From Pseudonocardia sp. DSM 110487 (GTDB lineage Bacteria; Actinomycetota; Actinomycetes; Mycobacteriales; Pseudonocardiaceae), in contig NZ_CP080521.1 in the NCBI RefSeq assembly GCF_019468565.1, positions 9,362,001 through 9,426,000 on the forward strand: DNA of 64,000 nucleotides, in the 5' to 3' direction. Position 1 is the first letter of the stretch. Every line of letters starts with the position of its first letter. The notes beneath the pieces were generated by a model. That model was not told the DNA's origin, did not search any database, and was given only the letters and a program-made list of their open reading frames with translations. Positions 32,529 to 41,165 of this stretch are shown here, piece by piece. Position numbers and translations under genes: made by a program.

Positions 32529-33017
32529 TCAGTCCTTGCTCTTGTGGATGTCTTCGGACATCCGCACCACGGCGTAGAAGAACTCGAGCATGACCCTGAA
32601 GAAAACCAGGTAGAACAGCGCGATGACGCCACCGACGACGAGGGTGGCCAGGCCGAAGACCGCGCTCTGGACGAACGAAGAGATCACCATGACGATCCAG
32701 CCGAGGCCCAGCAGGACCATTCCGACGATGTAGAGGATCTTCACGACGGACGGGGTGGCGAAGGTCTTGAACTCGAAGTCGAAAAGGGCCGCGAACGGGC
32801 TGTTCGCCTGCCCCTGCGGACCACCGACGGGCTGCCCCGGCGGCGGCCCGAACGCGCCGGGCTGGCCCGGCTGCTGGTAGCCACCCCATGCGGGCGGAGG
32901 TTGCTGCTGCTGCTGCCCGAACCCGCTCGGGTAGGGCGGCGGCTGCTGCTGCTGCGCGCCCGGCCAACCCTGCTGGCTGGGCTGGTACTCGCCGGGAGCA
33001 CCCGGGTCGTTGGTCAT
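32529..33017 (-). CDS. DUF4282-like membrane protein with Q/P/G-rich N-terminus
   Basis: A 162-residue protein. Residues 1-75 are low complexity (QQQQPPPYPSGFGQQQQQPPP, GQPVGGPQGQ). The C-terminal part is the DUF4282-type domain: FAALFDFEFKTFATPSVVKILYIVGMV then a second helix and FYLVFFRVMLEFFYAVVRMSEDI. Two to three transmembrane helices. A GGAGGAA ribosome site precedes ATG 33017. Function is unknown. The shared tail composition and spacing with the next gene suggest a joint membrane assembly. Confidence 0.86.
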   Translation of the reverse strand: MTNDPGAPGEYQPSQQGWPGAQQQQPPPYPSGFGQQQQQPPPAWGGYQQPGQPGAFGPPPGQPVGGPQGQANSPFAALFDFEFKTFATPSVVKILYIVGMVLLGLGWIVMVISSFVQSAVFGLATLVVGGVIALFYLVFFRVMLEFFYAVVRMSEDIHKSKD

Positions 33018-33108
33018 CGCAGTTCCTCCACCTGATCAAGGGGTCGTGATCTTAACCCGGATGGCCGAATCGCGCCGGTCACCCGCGGAAACACACGGTT
33101 CTGAACGG

Positions 33109-34080
33109 TCACAGCCGCGTCGCGATCTCCGTGGCCCAGTACGTCAGAACGATGTCGGCGCCGGCACGGCGGATACCGGTGAGCGTCTCGAGGACCGCGC
33201 GATCACGCTCGATCCACCCGTTGGCGGCAGCGGCCTCGATCATCGCGTACTCGCCAGACACCTGGTACGCGGCCACCGGGACGTCGGCCGTCTCCGCCAC
33301 GGCGCGCAGGACATCGAGGTAGGCCATGGCCGGCTTGACCATGACCATGTCGGCGCCCTCCTCGAGGTCGAGGGCGAGCTCGCGCAGCGCCTCACGCACA
33401 TTGGCGCCGTCCTGCTGGTAGGTCTTGCGGTCGCCGGTGAGCTGCGACTCCACCGCCTGCCGGAACGGCCCGTAGAACGCGGACGTGTACTTCGCGGTGT
33501 AGGCGAGGATGCCTGCGTCGATGTGCCCCGCGGCGTCGAGCGCCTCCCGGATCACGCCGACCTGCCCGTCCATCATCCCGCTGGGGCCCACGACGTGGGC
33601 GCCCGCCTCGACCTGGGCCACCGCCATGTCGGCGTAGACGGCGAGGGTTGCGTCGTTGTCCACCCGGCCCTCGTCGTCGAGCACACCGCAGTGGCCGTGG
33701 TCGGTGAACTCGTCGAGGCAGGTGTCGGCCATCACGACCGTGGCGTCCCCCACCTCGGCGCGCACGTCGCGCAGCGCGACGTTCAGCACGCCGTCCGGGT
33801 CGACGCCGGCAGAGCCGGTGGCGTCGTGCCGGGCCGGCACGCCGAACAGCATCAACCCGCCGACCCCGGCCTGGACCGCCTCGGCCGCGGCCTTGCGCAG
33901 CGAATCGCGCGTGTGCTGCACGACGCCCGGCATCGACGCGATCGGCACCGGCTCGGCGGCGCCTTCCTTGACGAACATCGGCAGCACCAGGTGCCGGGGC
34001 CGCAGGTCCGTCTCGGCAACGAGCCGGCGCATGGCCGGGGTGGTGCGCAGCCGCCGGGGCCGGTGGGTCGGGAACGCCAT
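33109..34080 (-). CDS. hemB: Delta-aminolevulinic acid dehydratase (HemB, porphobilinogen synthase)
   Basis: A 323-residue TIM-barrel enzyme condensing two 5-aminolevulinates to porphobilinogen. It has MRRLVAETDLRPRHLVLPMFV, the metal-binding region MADTCLDEFTDHGHCGVLDD with Cys and His (Zn type), the Schiff-base lysines in AYTAKYTSAFYGPFR and MVKPAMAYLDVL. The ATG at 34080 is chosen on homology. It follows cobA-hemD after a hairpin and completes the order rex-hemA-hemC-cobA/hemD-hemB. Confidence 0.97.
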   Translation of the reverse strand: MAFPTHRPRRLRTTPAMRRLVAETDLRPRHLVLPMFVKEGAAEPVPIASMPGVVQHTRDSLRKAAAEAVQAGVGGLMLFGVPARHDATGSAGVDPDGVLNVALRDVRAEVGDATVVMADTCLDEFTDHGHCGVLDDEGRVDNDATLAVYADMAVAQVEAGAHVVGPSGMMDGQVGVIREALDAAGHIDAGILAYTAKYTSAFYGPFRQAVESQLTGDRKTYQQDGANVREALRELALDLEEGADMVMVKPAMAYLDVLRAVAETADVPVAAYQVSGEYAMIEAAAANGWIERDRAVLETLTGIRRAGADIVLTYWATEIATRL

Positions 34081-34115
34081 GGGGCCCAGCCTACGACCGG
34101 CCCGATCCGTCCCCG

Positions 34116-34172
34116 ATTGCAGCAAGGCCACCTTCACGCAAGCACGTTGCGTCAAGGTGGCCATGCGGCAAT
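34116..34172. terminator. Long hairpin between cobA-hemD and hemB
   Basis: The arm 34116-34141 (holding AAGGCCACCTTCACGCAA) mirrors 34147-34172 (TTGCGTCAAGGTGGCC...), with a 5-nt loop and few mismatches. It lies directly after the cobA-hemD stop (minus strand). The word AAGGCCACCTTCACG looks like a repeated intergenic hairpin of this lineage. Likely terminates or attenuates transcription into hemB. Confidence 0.8.
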
Positions 34173-34180
34173 TCAGGGAC

Positions 34181-35743
34181 TCAGCGGCGGCGGGCCTTCA
34201 CCTTCCGCGGCGGGGGAAGGGCGCCCTCCGCACGGAGCTTCGCCGCGTGGGCCGCAAGGGCGTCGACCAGTGCCGGGACGCGGGCCTCGGCCGGCTGCAC
34301 GTCGACCCGCAGGCCGAACTCGCGGGCCGTCTCGGCCGTCTGCGGGCCGATGCAGGCAACGATCGTGCGGGCGTGCGGCTTGCCCGCGATCCCGACGAGG
34401 TTGCGCACCGTGGACGACGAGGTGAAGCACACCGCGTCGAACCCGCCGGTCTTGATGGCCTCGCGGATCGCGGCGGGCGGCGGCGCGGCGCGCACCGTGC
34501 GGTACGCGGTGACGTCGTCGATCTCCCAGCCGCGGTCGCGCAGGCCCGCCGCCAATGTCTCGGTGGCGATGTCGGCGCGCGGGAGCAGCACGCGGTCGAC
34601 CGGGTCGAGCACGTCGTCGTAGGGCGGGAAGATGCTCAGCAAGCCCTCCGACGACGAATCCTGGCCCTCGTCGATCGACGGGACGAGCTCCGGGTTGATG
34701 CCGAAGCCGCGCACCTTCTCGGCCGTGGCCGAGCCGACGCACGCGATCTTGACGCCGGAGAACGCGCGGGCGTCGAGCCCGAACTCGGCGAACTTCTCCC
34801 ACACCGCACGCACCGCGTTGGTGGAGGTGAACACCACCCACTGGTAGCGGCCGTCGACGAGGCCCTTCACCGCGCGCTCCATCTGCGTGGGCGAGCGCGG
34901 CGGCTCGACGGCGATGGTGGGCACCTCCTCCGCGCTGGCGCCGTGGACCGCGAGCCGGTCGCTCATGGCGCCCGCCTGGTCCTTGGTGCGCGGCACGAGG
35001 ACGCGCCAGCCGTACAGCGCCCGCGACTCCCACCACGACAGCTCGGCGCGCAGGCCCACCTCGGCGCCGACGGTGACCACGAGCGGGCCCTCGAGCTCCG
35101 CGGCCTCGGCGGCCATCGTCGCAAGGGTGCTCTGCACCGTCTTCTGCGTGGTGTGGGTGCCGTTCACGGTGACGGCGACGGGGGTCTGCGCGGGCACACC
35201 GTGCTCGGTGAGCGCCGAGGCGACCTCGGGCAGGTGCGAGGCGGTCGCGTGCAGCACGAACGTGCCGGGCGCCGCGGCGAGCCGCGGCCAGTCGACACCG
35301 GCGCGCACGTCGGCCTCCAGGTGCGCCGAGCCGAGCGGGACACCCGCGTATGCGGGGACCGCGGTGCCCGCGGCCACGCCGGGGATGACGTCGAACGGCA
35401 CGGCGGCCGCGGCCACGGCGATGGCCTCCTGCACGACCGAGTCGATGGTGAAGGGGTCACCGCTGACGAGCCGCGTGACGCTGCGGCCGTTCTGCACCTC
35501 GGCGACGAGGTCCTTCGCGACATCGTTCGGCTGCCCGACGGCGGGGCGTACCTCCGCGCCGTCGGCAACGAGCGCGAGCACCTGCTCCGGGACGTCTGAG
35601 TCCGTGACGACGAGCGGCGCGCTCGCGAGGACCTCCCGCGCGCGGACGGTCAGCAGGCCGGGGTCGCCAGGGCCGCTGCCCACGAAGGCGACCCGTCCCG
35701 GGTTGGTCTCGACAGTGCTCGACCCAAGCGGCGTAGGTGTCAT
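34181..35743 (-). CDS. cobA-hemD: Uroporphyrinogen-III C-methyltransferase / uroporphyrinogen-III synthase fusion (CobA-HemD)
   Basis: A 520-residue fusion. Residues 15-250 are an SAM-dependent tetrapyrrole methylase-like domain (VAFVGSGPGDPGLLTVRA, VIPGVAAGTAVPAYAGVPL), making precorrin-2 for sirohaem or B12. Residues about 260-505 are HemD (GWRVLVPRTKDQAG, VFTSTNAVRAVWEKF, CIGPQTAETAREFGL). The methylase domain is less canonical than free CobA: the usual HARR-type segment is missing, so it may be degenerate. It overlaps hemC by 4 nt. The same fusion is found in mycobacteria (Rv0511). Confidence 0.93.
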   Translation of the reverse strand: MTPTPLGSSTVETNPGRVAFVGSGPGDPGLLTVRAREVLASAPLVVTDSDVPEQVLALVADGAEVRPAVGQPNDVAKDLVAEVQNGRSVTRLVSGDPFTIDSVVQEAIAVAAAAVPFDVIPGVAAGTAVPAYAGVPLGSAHLEADVRAGVDWPRLAAAPGTFVLHATASHLPEVASALTEHGVPAQTPVAVTVNGTHTTQKTVQSTLATMAAEAAELEGPLVVTVGAEVGLRAELSWWESRALYGWRVLVPRTKDQAGAMSDRLAVHGASAEEVPTIAVEPPRSPTQMERAVKGLVDGRYQWVVFTSTNAVRAVWEKFAEFGLDARAFSGVKIACVGSATAEKVRGFGINPELVPSIDEGQDSSSEGLLSIFPPYDDVLDPVDRVLLPRADIATETLAAGLRDRGWEIDDVTAYRTVRAAPPPAAIREAIKTGGFDAVCFTSSSTVRNLVGIAGKPHARTIVACIGPQTAETAREFGLRVDVQPAEARVPALVDALAAHAAKLRAEGALPPPRKVKARRR

Positions 35744-36687
35744 CTCGGAACTCCCGATCCAGCGTTTCTCGGAAGGGCATCGAGGCCCCCCATGTCGAGC
35801 AGCTCTGCGGCCAGGGCCGCACCGAGCTTCTCGGCGTCGTCCATGTCTCCGGTGACGGAGGCGCGCAGCAACGCCCCGTCGATCATGCCGACCACCGCCC
35901 GAAGGGACAGGCGGTCGACAACCTTTCCGTCGTCATCCAGATCGGAGACGACGTCGGCCAGTGCCCCGACCGGGGCGCTGCAGCCCGCCTCGAGGGTGGC
36001 CAGTACCGCGCGCTCGGCGGCCACCGCGGCCCGGGTGAACGGGTCCTCGAGGACCGCGGCGAGGGTCTTGCCGAGCTCGATGTCCTGCGCCCTGCACTCC
36101 ACCGCCAGTGCCCCCTGTGCGGGCGCGGGCAGCATCTGGAGCGGGTCGAGCAGCTCGGTGGCCTCGGCGAGCCGCCCCAGCCGGGACAGGCCCGCTGCCG
36201 CGACGACCACGCCGTCGAGCTCGCCGGAACGCACCTTTCCGACCCGAGTGTCGACGTTGCCGCGGATCGCGACGACATCGAGCCCGAGACCGAGCGCATC
36301 GAGCTGCGCGATGCGCCGCGGTGAGCCGGTGCCGATCCGCGCGCCGGTCGGGAGCTCACCGAGCACCATGCCGTCGCGTGCCACCAGCGCGTCGCGGGGG
36401 TCCTCCCGGGCGGGCACGGCCGCGAGCCACAGCCGCGGGTCGGGCGCCGTGGGGAGGTCCTTGTAGGAGTGCACCGCGATGTCGATCTCGCCGCGCGCCA
36501 GCGCGTCCCGCAGCGCCGACACGAACACCCCGACGCCCAGCTGGGCGACCGGCGCCGACGAGCGGTCGCCGGACGTGCTGATCTCCACCAGCTCGCACTC
36601 GTGACCCGCCGCACGCAGCCGGTCGGCGACGATGCCGGCCTGGGCCATGGCGAGCGCGCTCGGCCGGGTGCCGATACGCCATCTCAT
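35740..36687 (-). CDS. hemC: Hydroxymethylbilane synthase (HemC, porphobilinogen deaminase)
   Basis: A 315-residue enzyme polymerising four porphobilinogens. Motifs are RIGTRPSALAMAQAG, AVHSYKDLPTAPDPRL, IGTGSPRRIAQL, IRGNVDTRVGKVRSGELDGVVVAAAGL and the dipyrromethane cofactor Cys in LEAGCSAPVGAL. Catalytic Asp is in HSYKDLP. It overlaps hemA and cobA-hemD by 4 nt each, so all are translationally coupled. Confidence 0.97.
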   Translation of the reverse strand: MRWRIGTRPSALAMAQAGIVADRLRAAGHECELVEISTSGDRSSAPVAQLGVGVFVSALRDALARGEIDIAVHSYKDLPTAPDPRLWLAAVPAREDPRDALVARDGMVLGELPTGARIGTGSPRRIAQLDALGLGLDVVAIRGNVDTRVGKVRSGELDGVVVAAAGLSRLGRLAEATELLDPLQMLPAPAQGALAVECRAQDIELGKTLAAVLEDPFTRAAVAAERAVLATLEAGCSAPVGALADVVSDLDDDGKVVDRLSLRAVVGMIDGALLRASVTGDMDDAEKLGAALAAELLDMGGLDALPRNAGSGVPR

Positions 36688-38048
36688 GCGTCCTGCCCCT
36701 CGTGGGAGTCGGTGCGGACTTCCAGCGCGGCGAGCACGTCGCCGCTGCGCTGGATGGCCACCGCGTTCGGGGTCTGCGGGTCGAGCTCGAACAGCGCTCG
36801 CAGCGCGGCCGCGTAGCTGTCGCCGTCCGGCCCCTCGGCCAGCTTCTTGACCTGCACGGTGGGGGTGTGCAGAAGCTTGTCGACCACCCGGCGGACGCTG
36901 CGGCCGAACTCCTCGCGCACCTTGGGCTCGAGGTCGGGCAGCCGCGAGTCGAGCCGCAACAGCTCGGCGTCGATCACCTCGGATGCGCGCCTGCGCAACG
37001 CGGTGACGGTGGGCGTGACCTCGGCGGAGCGCTGCGCGGCGAGGTAGGCCTGCGCCTCGTCGGCCACCAGCTGCTGCGCCGCGGCGACGGCGGCGCCCCG
37101 GTCGCCGGATGCCAGCCTGCGCTGCAGGGCGGCCAGGTCGACGACCGCGACGCCCGGCAGCTCGGCCACGCGCGGATCGACGTCGCGGGGTAGGCCCAGG
37201 TCGACGATCGCGAGCCGGCGGCCGGCCCGCTCCGCGACGGCGTCGGCCACCTGGTCGAGCTCGACAACGGTGCCGACGGCACCGGTGCACGCGACCATCA
37301 GGTCGGCAGTGGCCAGCTCCGCGGCCAGCGTGTCCAGCGCCGCGACGCGCGCGGGTGTTCCCTGCGCGCGCGTGTTCTCGGCCAGCCGGTCGGCCCGCTC
37401 GGGCGACCGGTTGAGCACCACGATCTCGGCGACCCCGGCCCGGCGCAGGTGGGCGGCCGCGAGCGCGCCCATGGCGCCTGCCCCGACGACGACGGCCCGG
37501 CGTCCGGCCAGTTCACCCAGCTCGGCGGCGGCGTCGGCGAGCGACTCGGAGACGACGGAGGCACCTGCCGTGTCGATCCCGGTGCTCGTGTGCACGCGCT
37601 TGCCGACGCGCAGCGCCTGCTGCACGAGCTCGTGAAGCGCGCGCCCGACGGTGCCGGTCTCGTCGGCCGTGGCATAGGCGGTGCGCAGCTGGCCGAGGAT
37701 CTGCGCCTCGCCGACCACCATCGAGTCGAGGCCGGCTGCGACCGCGAACAGGTGCTGCACCGCCGAGCCCGCGTAGTGCACGAAGACGTGCTCGGTGAGC
37801 TCGGTGAGCGACATCCCGGCGTGCTGTGCGAGCACGGCCGATACGTCGGCGAGGCCACCGTGGAAGGCGTCGACGACGGCGATGACCTCGATGCGGTTGC
37901 ACGTGGAGAGCAGCACGGCCTCCGACACGTGCTGCCCGCGCAGCAACTCTTCCAGGAGCTTCGGGACCTCGGTGGCCCCGACGGCCGCGCGCTCGAGCAC
38001 CTGCACCGGCGCGCTGCGGTGCGACAGACCCACTACGAGCACGCTCAC
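36684..38048 (-). CDS. hemA: Glutamyl-tRNA reductase (HemA)
   Basis: A 454-residue NADPH enzyme making glutamate-1-semialdehyde from Glu-tRNA, the entry to haem synthesis. It has VGLSHRSAPVQVLE, the catalytic Cys in LLSTCNRIEVIAV, VGEAQILGQLRTAYA, the NADP site VVVGAGAMGALAA and VIDLGLPRD-like IVDLGLPRDVDP. GTG at 38048 overlaps the rex stop (GTGA). Placement directly behind rex couples haem supply to NADH/NAD+ status. Confidence 0.97.
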   Translation of the reverse strand: MSVLVVGLSHRSAPVQVLERAAVGATEVPKLLEELLRGQHVSEAVLLSTCNRIEVIAVVDAFHGGLADVSAVLAQHAGMSLTELTEHVFVHYAGSAVQHLFAVAAGLDSMVVGEAQILGQLRTAYATADETGTVGRALHELVQQALRVGKRVHTSTGIDTAGASVVSESLADAAAELGELAGRRAVVVGAGAMGALAAAHLRRAGVAEIVVLNRSPERADRLAENTRAQGTPARVAALDTLAAELATADLMVACTGAVGTVVELDQVADAVAERAGRRLAIVDLGLPRDVDPRVAELPGVAVVDLAALQRRLASGDRGAAVAAAQQLVADEAQAYLAAQRSAEVTPTVTALRRRASEVIDAELLRLDSRLPDLEPKVREEFGRSVRRVVDKLLHTPTVQVKKLAEGPDGDSYAAALRALFELDPQTPNAVAIQRSGDVLAALEVRTDSHEGQDA

Positions 38049-38878
38049 CGCTCGACCTCGCTGCGCTCGGCCGGCCCATCGGGAGATGACGCAGCGCGCG
38101 GGCGCTGTGACAGCGATTCGCTCGCAAGCTCGCTCATGTGCAGCAACCTCCCCGCCCCGTTGACGGAGTGGCCGTTGACCACCGTGGCCTGCTCGGCCGC
38201 CGCCACGTGCTTGCGCGCCACGTGGAACGCGAGGATCTGCAGCTCGACGGCGAGGTCGACCTTGCGAACCTCGACCTCGTCGGGCACCTGCAGCACGACG
38301 GGGGCGAAGTTGAGGATGCAGCGCACCCCCGCCTGGACGAACAGGTCGCAGACACCCTGCGCAGCCTGCCCCGGTGTGGCGATCATCCCGATGGTGACGC
38401 CGCGTTCGGCGCAGACCTCCGGGATCGCCCTGACGTGCTCGACGAGGATGCCGTTGATGTGGATGCCGACGAGATCGGGGTCGACGTCGAACAGCGCGGT
38501 GACGGGGAAGCCCCGCCCGCCGAAGCCGCCGTAGCCCGCGAGCGCGTGCCCGAGGTTGCCGATGCCGACGAGCGCGACGGCCTGCCGGTGGTTGAGCCCG
38601 AGGGTGCGCTCGAGCTGGTGCACCAGCGCCGCGACCTCGTACCCGACCCCTCTGATGCCGTAGGAGCCGATGTAGGACAGGTCCTTGCGCAGCTTCGCCG
38701 GGTTGACACCCGTGGCGGCGGCGAGCTCGTCGCTCGACACCGTGTCGGCGCCCTCCTCCGCGAGCTCGCCGAGCTTGCGGAGGTAGACGGCGAGCCGGGC
38801 GACGCTTGCCTCGGGGATCGACCGCAGCCGGGCGGGCGACTCCTCGGAGCCGGCATGCGGCGGCTTCGTCACGCTCAC
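38045..38878 (-). CDS. rex: Redox-sensing transcriptional repressor Rex
   Basis: A 277-residue Rex protein. The N-terminal winged helix contains ARLAVYLRKLGELAEEG and TGVNPAKLRKDLSYIGSYGIRGVGY. The Rossmann fold has VGIGNLGHALAGYGGF for NAD(H), with FDVDPDLVG after it. DNA binding is lost when NADH is high, so respiratory and haem genes are derepressed. The start is GTG at 38878 or 38872. The tail (SELASESLSQRPRAASSPDG) is longer than in Streptomyces. It heads rex-hemA-hemC-cobA/hemD and probably represses itself through 39001-39018. Confidence 0.96.
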   Translation of the reverse strand: MSVTKPPHAGSEESPARLRSIPEASVARLAVYLRKLGELAEEGADTVSSDELAAATGVNPAKLRKDLSYIGSYGIRGVGYEVAALVHQLERTLGLNHRQAVALVGIGNLGHALAGYGGFGGRGFPVTALFDVDPDLVGIHINGILVEHVRAIPEVCAERGVTIGMIATPGQAAQGVCDLFVQAGVRCILNFAPVVLQVPDEVEVRKVDLAVELQILAFHVARKHVAAAEQATVVNGHSVNGAGRLLHMSELASESLSQRPRAASSPDGPAERSEVER

Positions 38879-39346
38879 GTCTCCTCGATGATGCTGTGCC
38901 CGGTGAGGCAGGCGGTGGCCGTGCACCGCCTCGCTTGATGGATTCGTGCCGAATACCCCGGGTCCGGGTGTTGACGGCGACTGGATTACACGGTAGTCGC
39001 TTGTGAAGGCACGCACAAAGTTGCGATCTTGAACGTGGGCATGCACACGCGGCCCGCGAGCCGCGCTCGACCGATGGTCGTCCCATGACTGCCGCTCGTC
39101 GCGTGGGTCGTTCGCAAGCCCGGACGTGGCAGCCGCCGCCATCTGCACCATGGCCGAGACCTCGGAGATCCCGGTCACGCCGTTTCGGGTGCCGTCGGAT
39201 CCGAGGTCACCGACCCTGCCGCCGCTCTTGCGGCCACGTTGCCTCGCGCGCCTGCCGCCGCTCGTGAGCCCGGATCCGTGATCGATCGACGATCGGCCGT
39301 TCCTGGCCGTCGAACGGCTGGTGCTTCCCGCCGGAGGTGAGGGGCA
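38879..39346. other. Intergenic region upstream of rex
   Basis: About 470 bp. The left part holds the rex promoter and operator (39001-39018). Right of that I see no supported gene. A frame at about 39126-39257 on the plus strand (MAETSEIPVTPFRVPSD...) is Pro/Leu/Arg-rich and unconvincing. Confidence 0.4.
39001..39018 (-). promoter_or_regulatory. Rex operator-like site
   Basis: TTGTGAAGGCACGCACAA has the outer halves TTGTG/CACAA of the Rex operator TTGTGAA-N4-TTCACAA; the left half is perfect and the right has two mismatches. It lies about 120 bp upstream of rex. A TGTAAT -10-like box is seen on the minus strand about 20 bp downstream. Autorepression and NADH-linked haem control are expected. 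Confidence 0.6.
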
Positions 39347-40936
39347 CTAGCCAGCGGAGAACGAGACGTCGGGCCACCCGGTCGCCCCGTCCGGGACGGG
39401 ATCGGCGACCGCCTCGGTCTGCGTCACGCCGTCGGCGGCGGTGGCCCGGCTGCGCACGGAGTGGCCGCCGGGCGCGACGTCGAACTCGGCGCGCCACATA
39501 CGCCAGGTGTCGCCGCTCACCTCGGTGGCGAGCTCGGCATCCTGCCACGGCCCGCCGTCCATGCTCACCTCGACGCGTCCGATCCCGGTCGGCTGAGACC
39601 ACGCGATGCCGGCCACCGTCAGCCGTCCGGCCGGCACCGCCGCGAAGCCGCGCGGGCTGTCGATACGCGACTGCGTCTTGATCGGCGCGCGCTGCGCCCA
39701 CCCGCGCTGCAGCCAGTAGCCCGCCTTGGCGTCGAACGTCGTGAGCTCCATCTCGGTGATCCACTTCGTCGCCGAGACGTACCCGTACAGGCCGGGGACG
39801 ACCATCCGCACCGGGAACCCGTGCTCGAGCGGCAGCGCCTCCCCGTTCATGCCGACCGCGAGCATCGCGCCCCGGCCGGGCTCGAGAAGCACGTCCACCG
39901 GCGTTCCGGTGTACCAGCCGTCCACGCTCCTGGAGAAGGCCTGGTCCGCGCCCGGCCGCACGCCGACCTCCATGAGGAGGTCGCGCACGTCGACGCCCGT
40001 GAACGTCGCGGTGGAGATCAGGTCACCGCCGACGGTGTTCGACACGCAGGTCAGCGTGACCGGGCGCTCGACGAGCGGCCGGGCCAGGAGGTCGTCGAAG
40101 GTCAACGTCCGCTCCGCGTCGACCATCCCGTGGATGCGCAGCGACCAGTCCTCAGCGGCCATCACCGGGACCCGGAGTGCGGTGTCGATGCGGTAGAAGT
40201 CGGCGTTCGACGTGAGGAAGGTCGGGGTGCCCAGCTGTGGGTAGGCGGCAGAGGCCGGGACCGCGGGGGCCCGCTCGGTGAACCGGGCCGCCGCGATCCG
40301 TGCGGTGACCGGCCCCCGCAGGTCCCCGACGCCGCGGCCGAGCCACGCCCCGGCTGCGCCCCCGGCGAGCGACGCCACCCCCACCGCGGCCGCGGACCGC
40401 GCGAGGAGCGCACGGCGGGTGAGGCCGCCCGGCTGCGCCGGTTCGTCGGGACGTTCCGCCGCCGCGAGCGCGCGCCCGTGCAGCCACCGGACCACCGCAA
40501 CGCCCACCACCAGCGAGACGGTCGGCGCGAGCATGTCCAGCGGTGAGAAGGCCGGCTCGAACATCACGGCCCCGAGCCCGAGCACCCCCAGCACGATCAC
40601 GGTGCCCACAGCGGGCCCGTAGTGCCGGCGCGAGACAACTCCCGCGAGCGCCGCGATGCCCACGATCACCACGCCCATCCCGGCGAGCAGCACCGGCTTG
40701 TCGGCCGTGCCGAAGGCGGCCTTCGCGAACTCGACGAGCCAGTGCGGCGACAGCCGCACCACCGCGTCCCCGACGGCCAGGTAGGGCGACGAAGCAGGCG
40801 CGACGAGGCTCGCCACCAGCTGCCCCGCCGCGACGGCCGCGGCGACGCCGAGCACCCCCACGAGCGCGGCCCACCCCCGCGGGATCGCCGGTGCGGCGGG
40901 CTCCCCGGCCCGATGCGGTGCCTCAGTGGTGCTCAC
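39347..40936 (-). CDS. Membrane-anchored molybdopterin oxidoreductase (sulfite oxidase/YedY-like)
   Basis: A 529-residue protein. The first ~180 residues hold about five transmembrane helices. After RRALLARSAAAVGVASLAGG (a twin-arginine-like segment) comes an extracytoplasmic sulfite-oxidase-fold domain. The molybdenum-ligating Cys is in VTLTCVSNTVGGDLI, with GVDVRDLLMEVG, LPLEHGFPVRMVVPGLYG and a C-terminal Mo-co dimerisation domain (VEVSMDGGPWQDAEL). The final electron acceptor is unknown. GTG at 40936 is chosen for the MSTTEAPHR start; the frame is open further. Confidence 0.92.
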   Translation of the reverse strand: MSTTEAPHRAGEPAAPAIPRGWAALVGVLGVAAAVAAGQLVASLVAPASSPYLAVGDAVVRLSPHWLVEFAKAAFGTADKPVLLAGMGVVIVGIAALAGVVSRRHYGPAVGTVIVLGVLGLGAVMFEPAFSPLDMLAPTVSLVVGVAVVRWLHGRALAAAERPDEPAQPGGLTRRALLARSAAAVGVASLAGGAAGAWLGRGVGDLRGPVTARIAAARFTERAPAVPASAAYPQLGTPTFLTSNADFYRIDTALRVPVMAAEDWSLRIHGMVDAERTLTFDDLLARPLVERPVTLTCVSNTVGGDLISTATFTGVDVRDLLMEVGVRPGADQAFSRSVDGWYTGTPVDVLLEPGRGAMLAVGMNGEALPLEHGFPVRMVVPGLYGYVSATKWITEMELTTFDAKAGYWLQRGWAQRAPIKTQSRIDSPRGFAAVPAGRLTVAGIAWSQPTGIGRVEVSMDGGPWQDAELATEVSGDTWRMWRAEFDVAPGGHSVRSRATAADGVTQTEAVADPVPDGATGWPDVSFSAG

Positions 40937-41013
40937 GGCACAAGTCTGGCCCCGGGCGGCCCCCGAGGAGATGACGATCCGAGGACGCCTCGCGCCGGTT
41001 CCTGAATCGTCCC

Positions 41014-41130
41014 GGTGGTCGAGTAGGGACGGCGCCCCAGCGCCGTCCCGTATCGAGACCACCACCCCTCGCAGACAGGCGCGTGGTCTCGATACGCGCC
41101 GGCCCTGGTGGGCCGGCGCTACTCGACCAC
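41014..41130. repeat. Two REP-like hairpins (GTGGTCGAGTA / GTGGTCTCGATACG)
   Basis: Hairpin 1 spans 41014-41063 (GGTGGTCGAGTAGGGACGGC against GCCGTCCCGTATCGAGACC). Hairpin 2 spans 41083-41130 (GTGGTCTCGATACGCGCCGG against CCGGCGCTACTCGACCAC). The two are related in inverse orientation. Words such as TACTCGACCACC are repeated between genes in many high-GC actinobacteria. Confidence 0.8.
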
Positions 41131-41165
41131 CGGAGGAGAGGGCCGGCGCTGCTCGGTGGGGCGGT

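Noticed and set aside
31443..33035. 530-codon plus-strand frame opposite the prion-like genes
   Set aside because: Begins inside the palindrome and mirrors Q/P-rich genes; Leu/Arg-rich without domain structure.
39126..39257. Small plus-strand frame (MAETSEIPVTPFRVPSD...) upstream of rex
   Set aside because: Pro/Leu/Arg-rich, no ribosome site, no recognised family.
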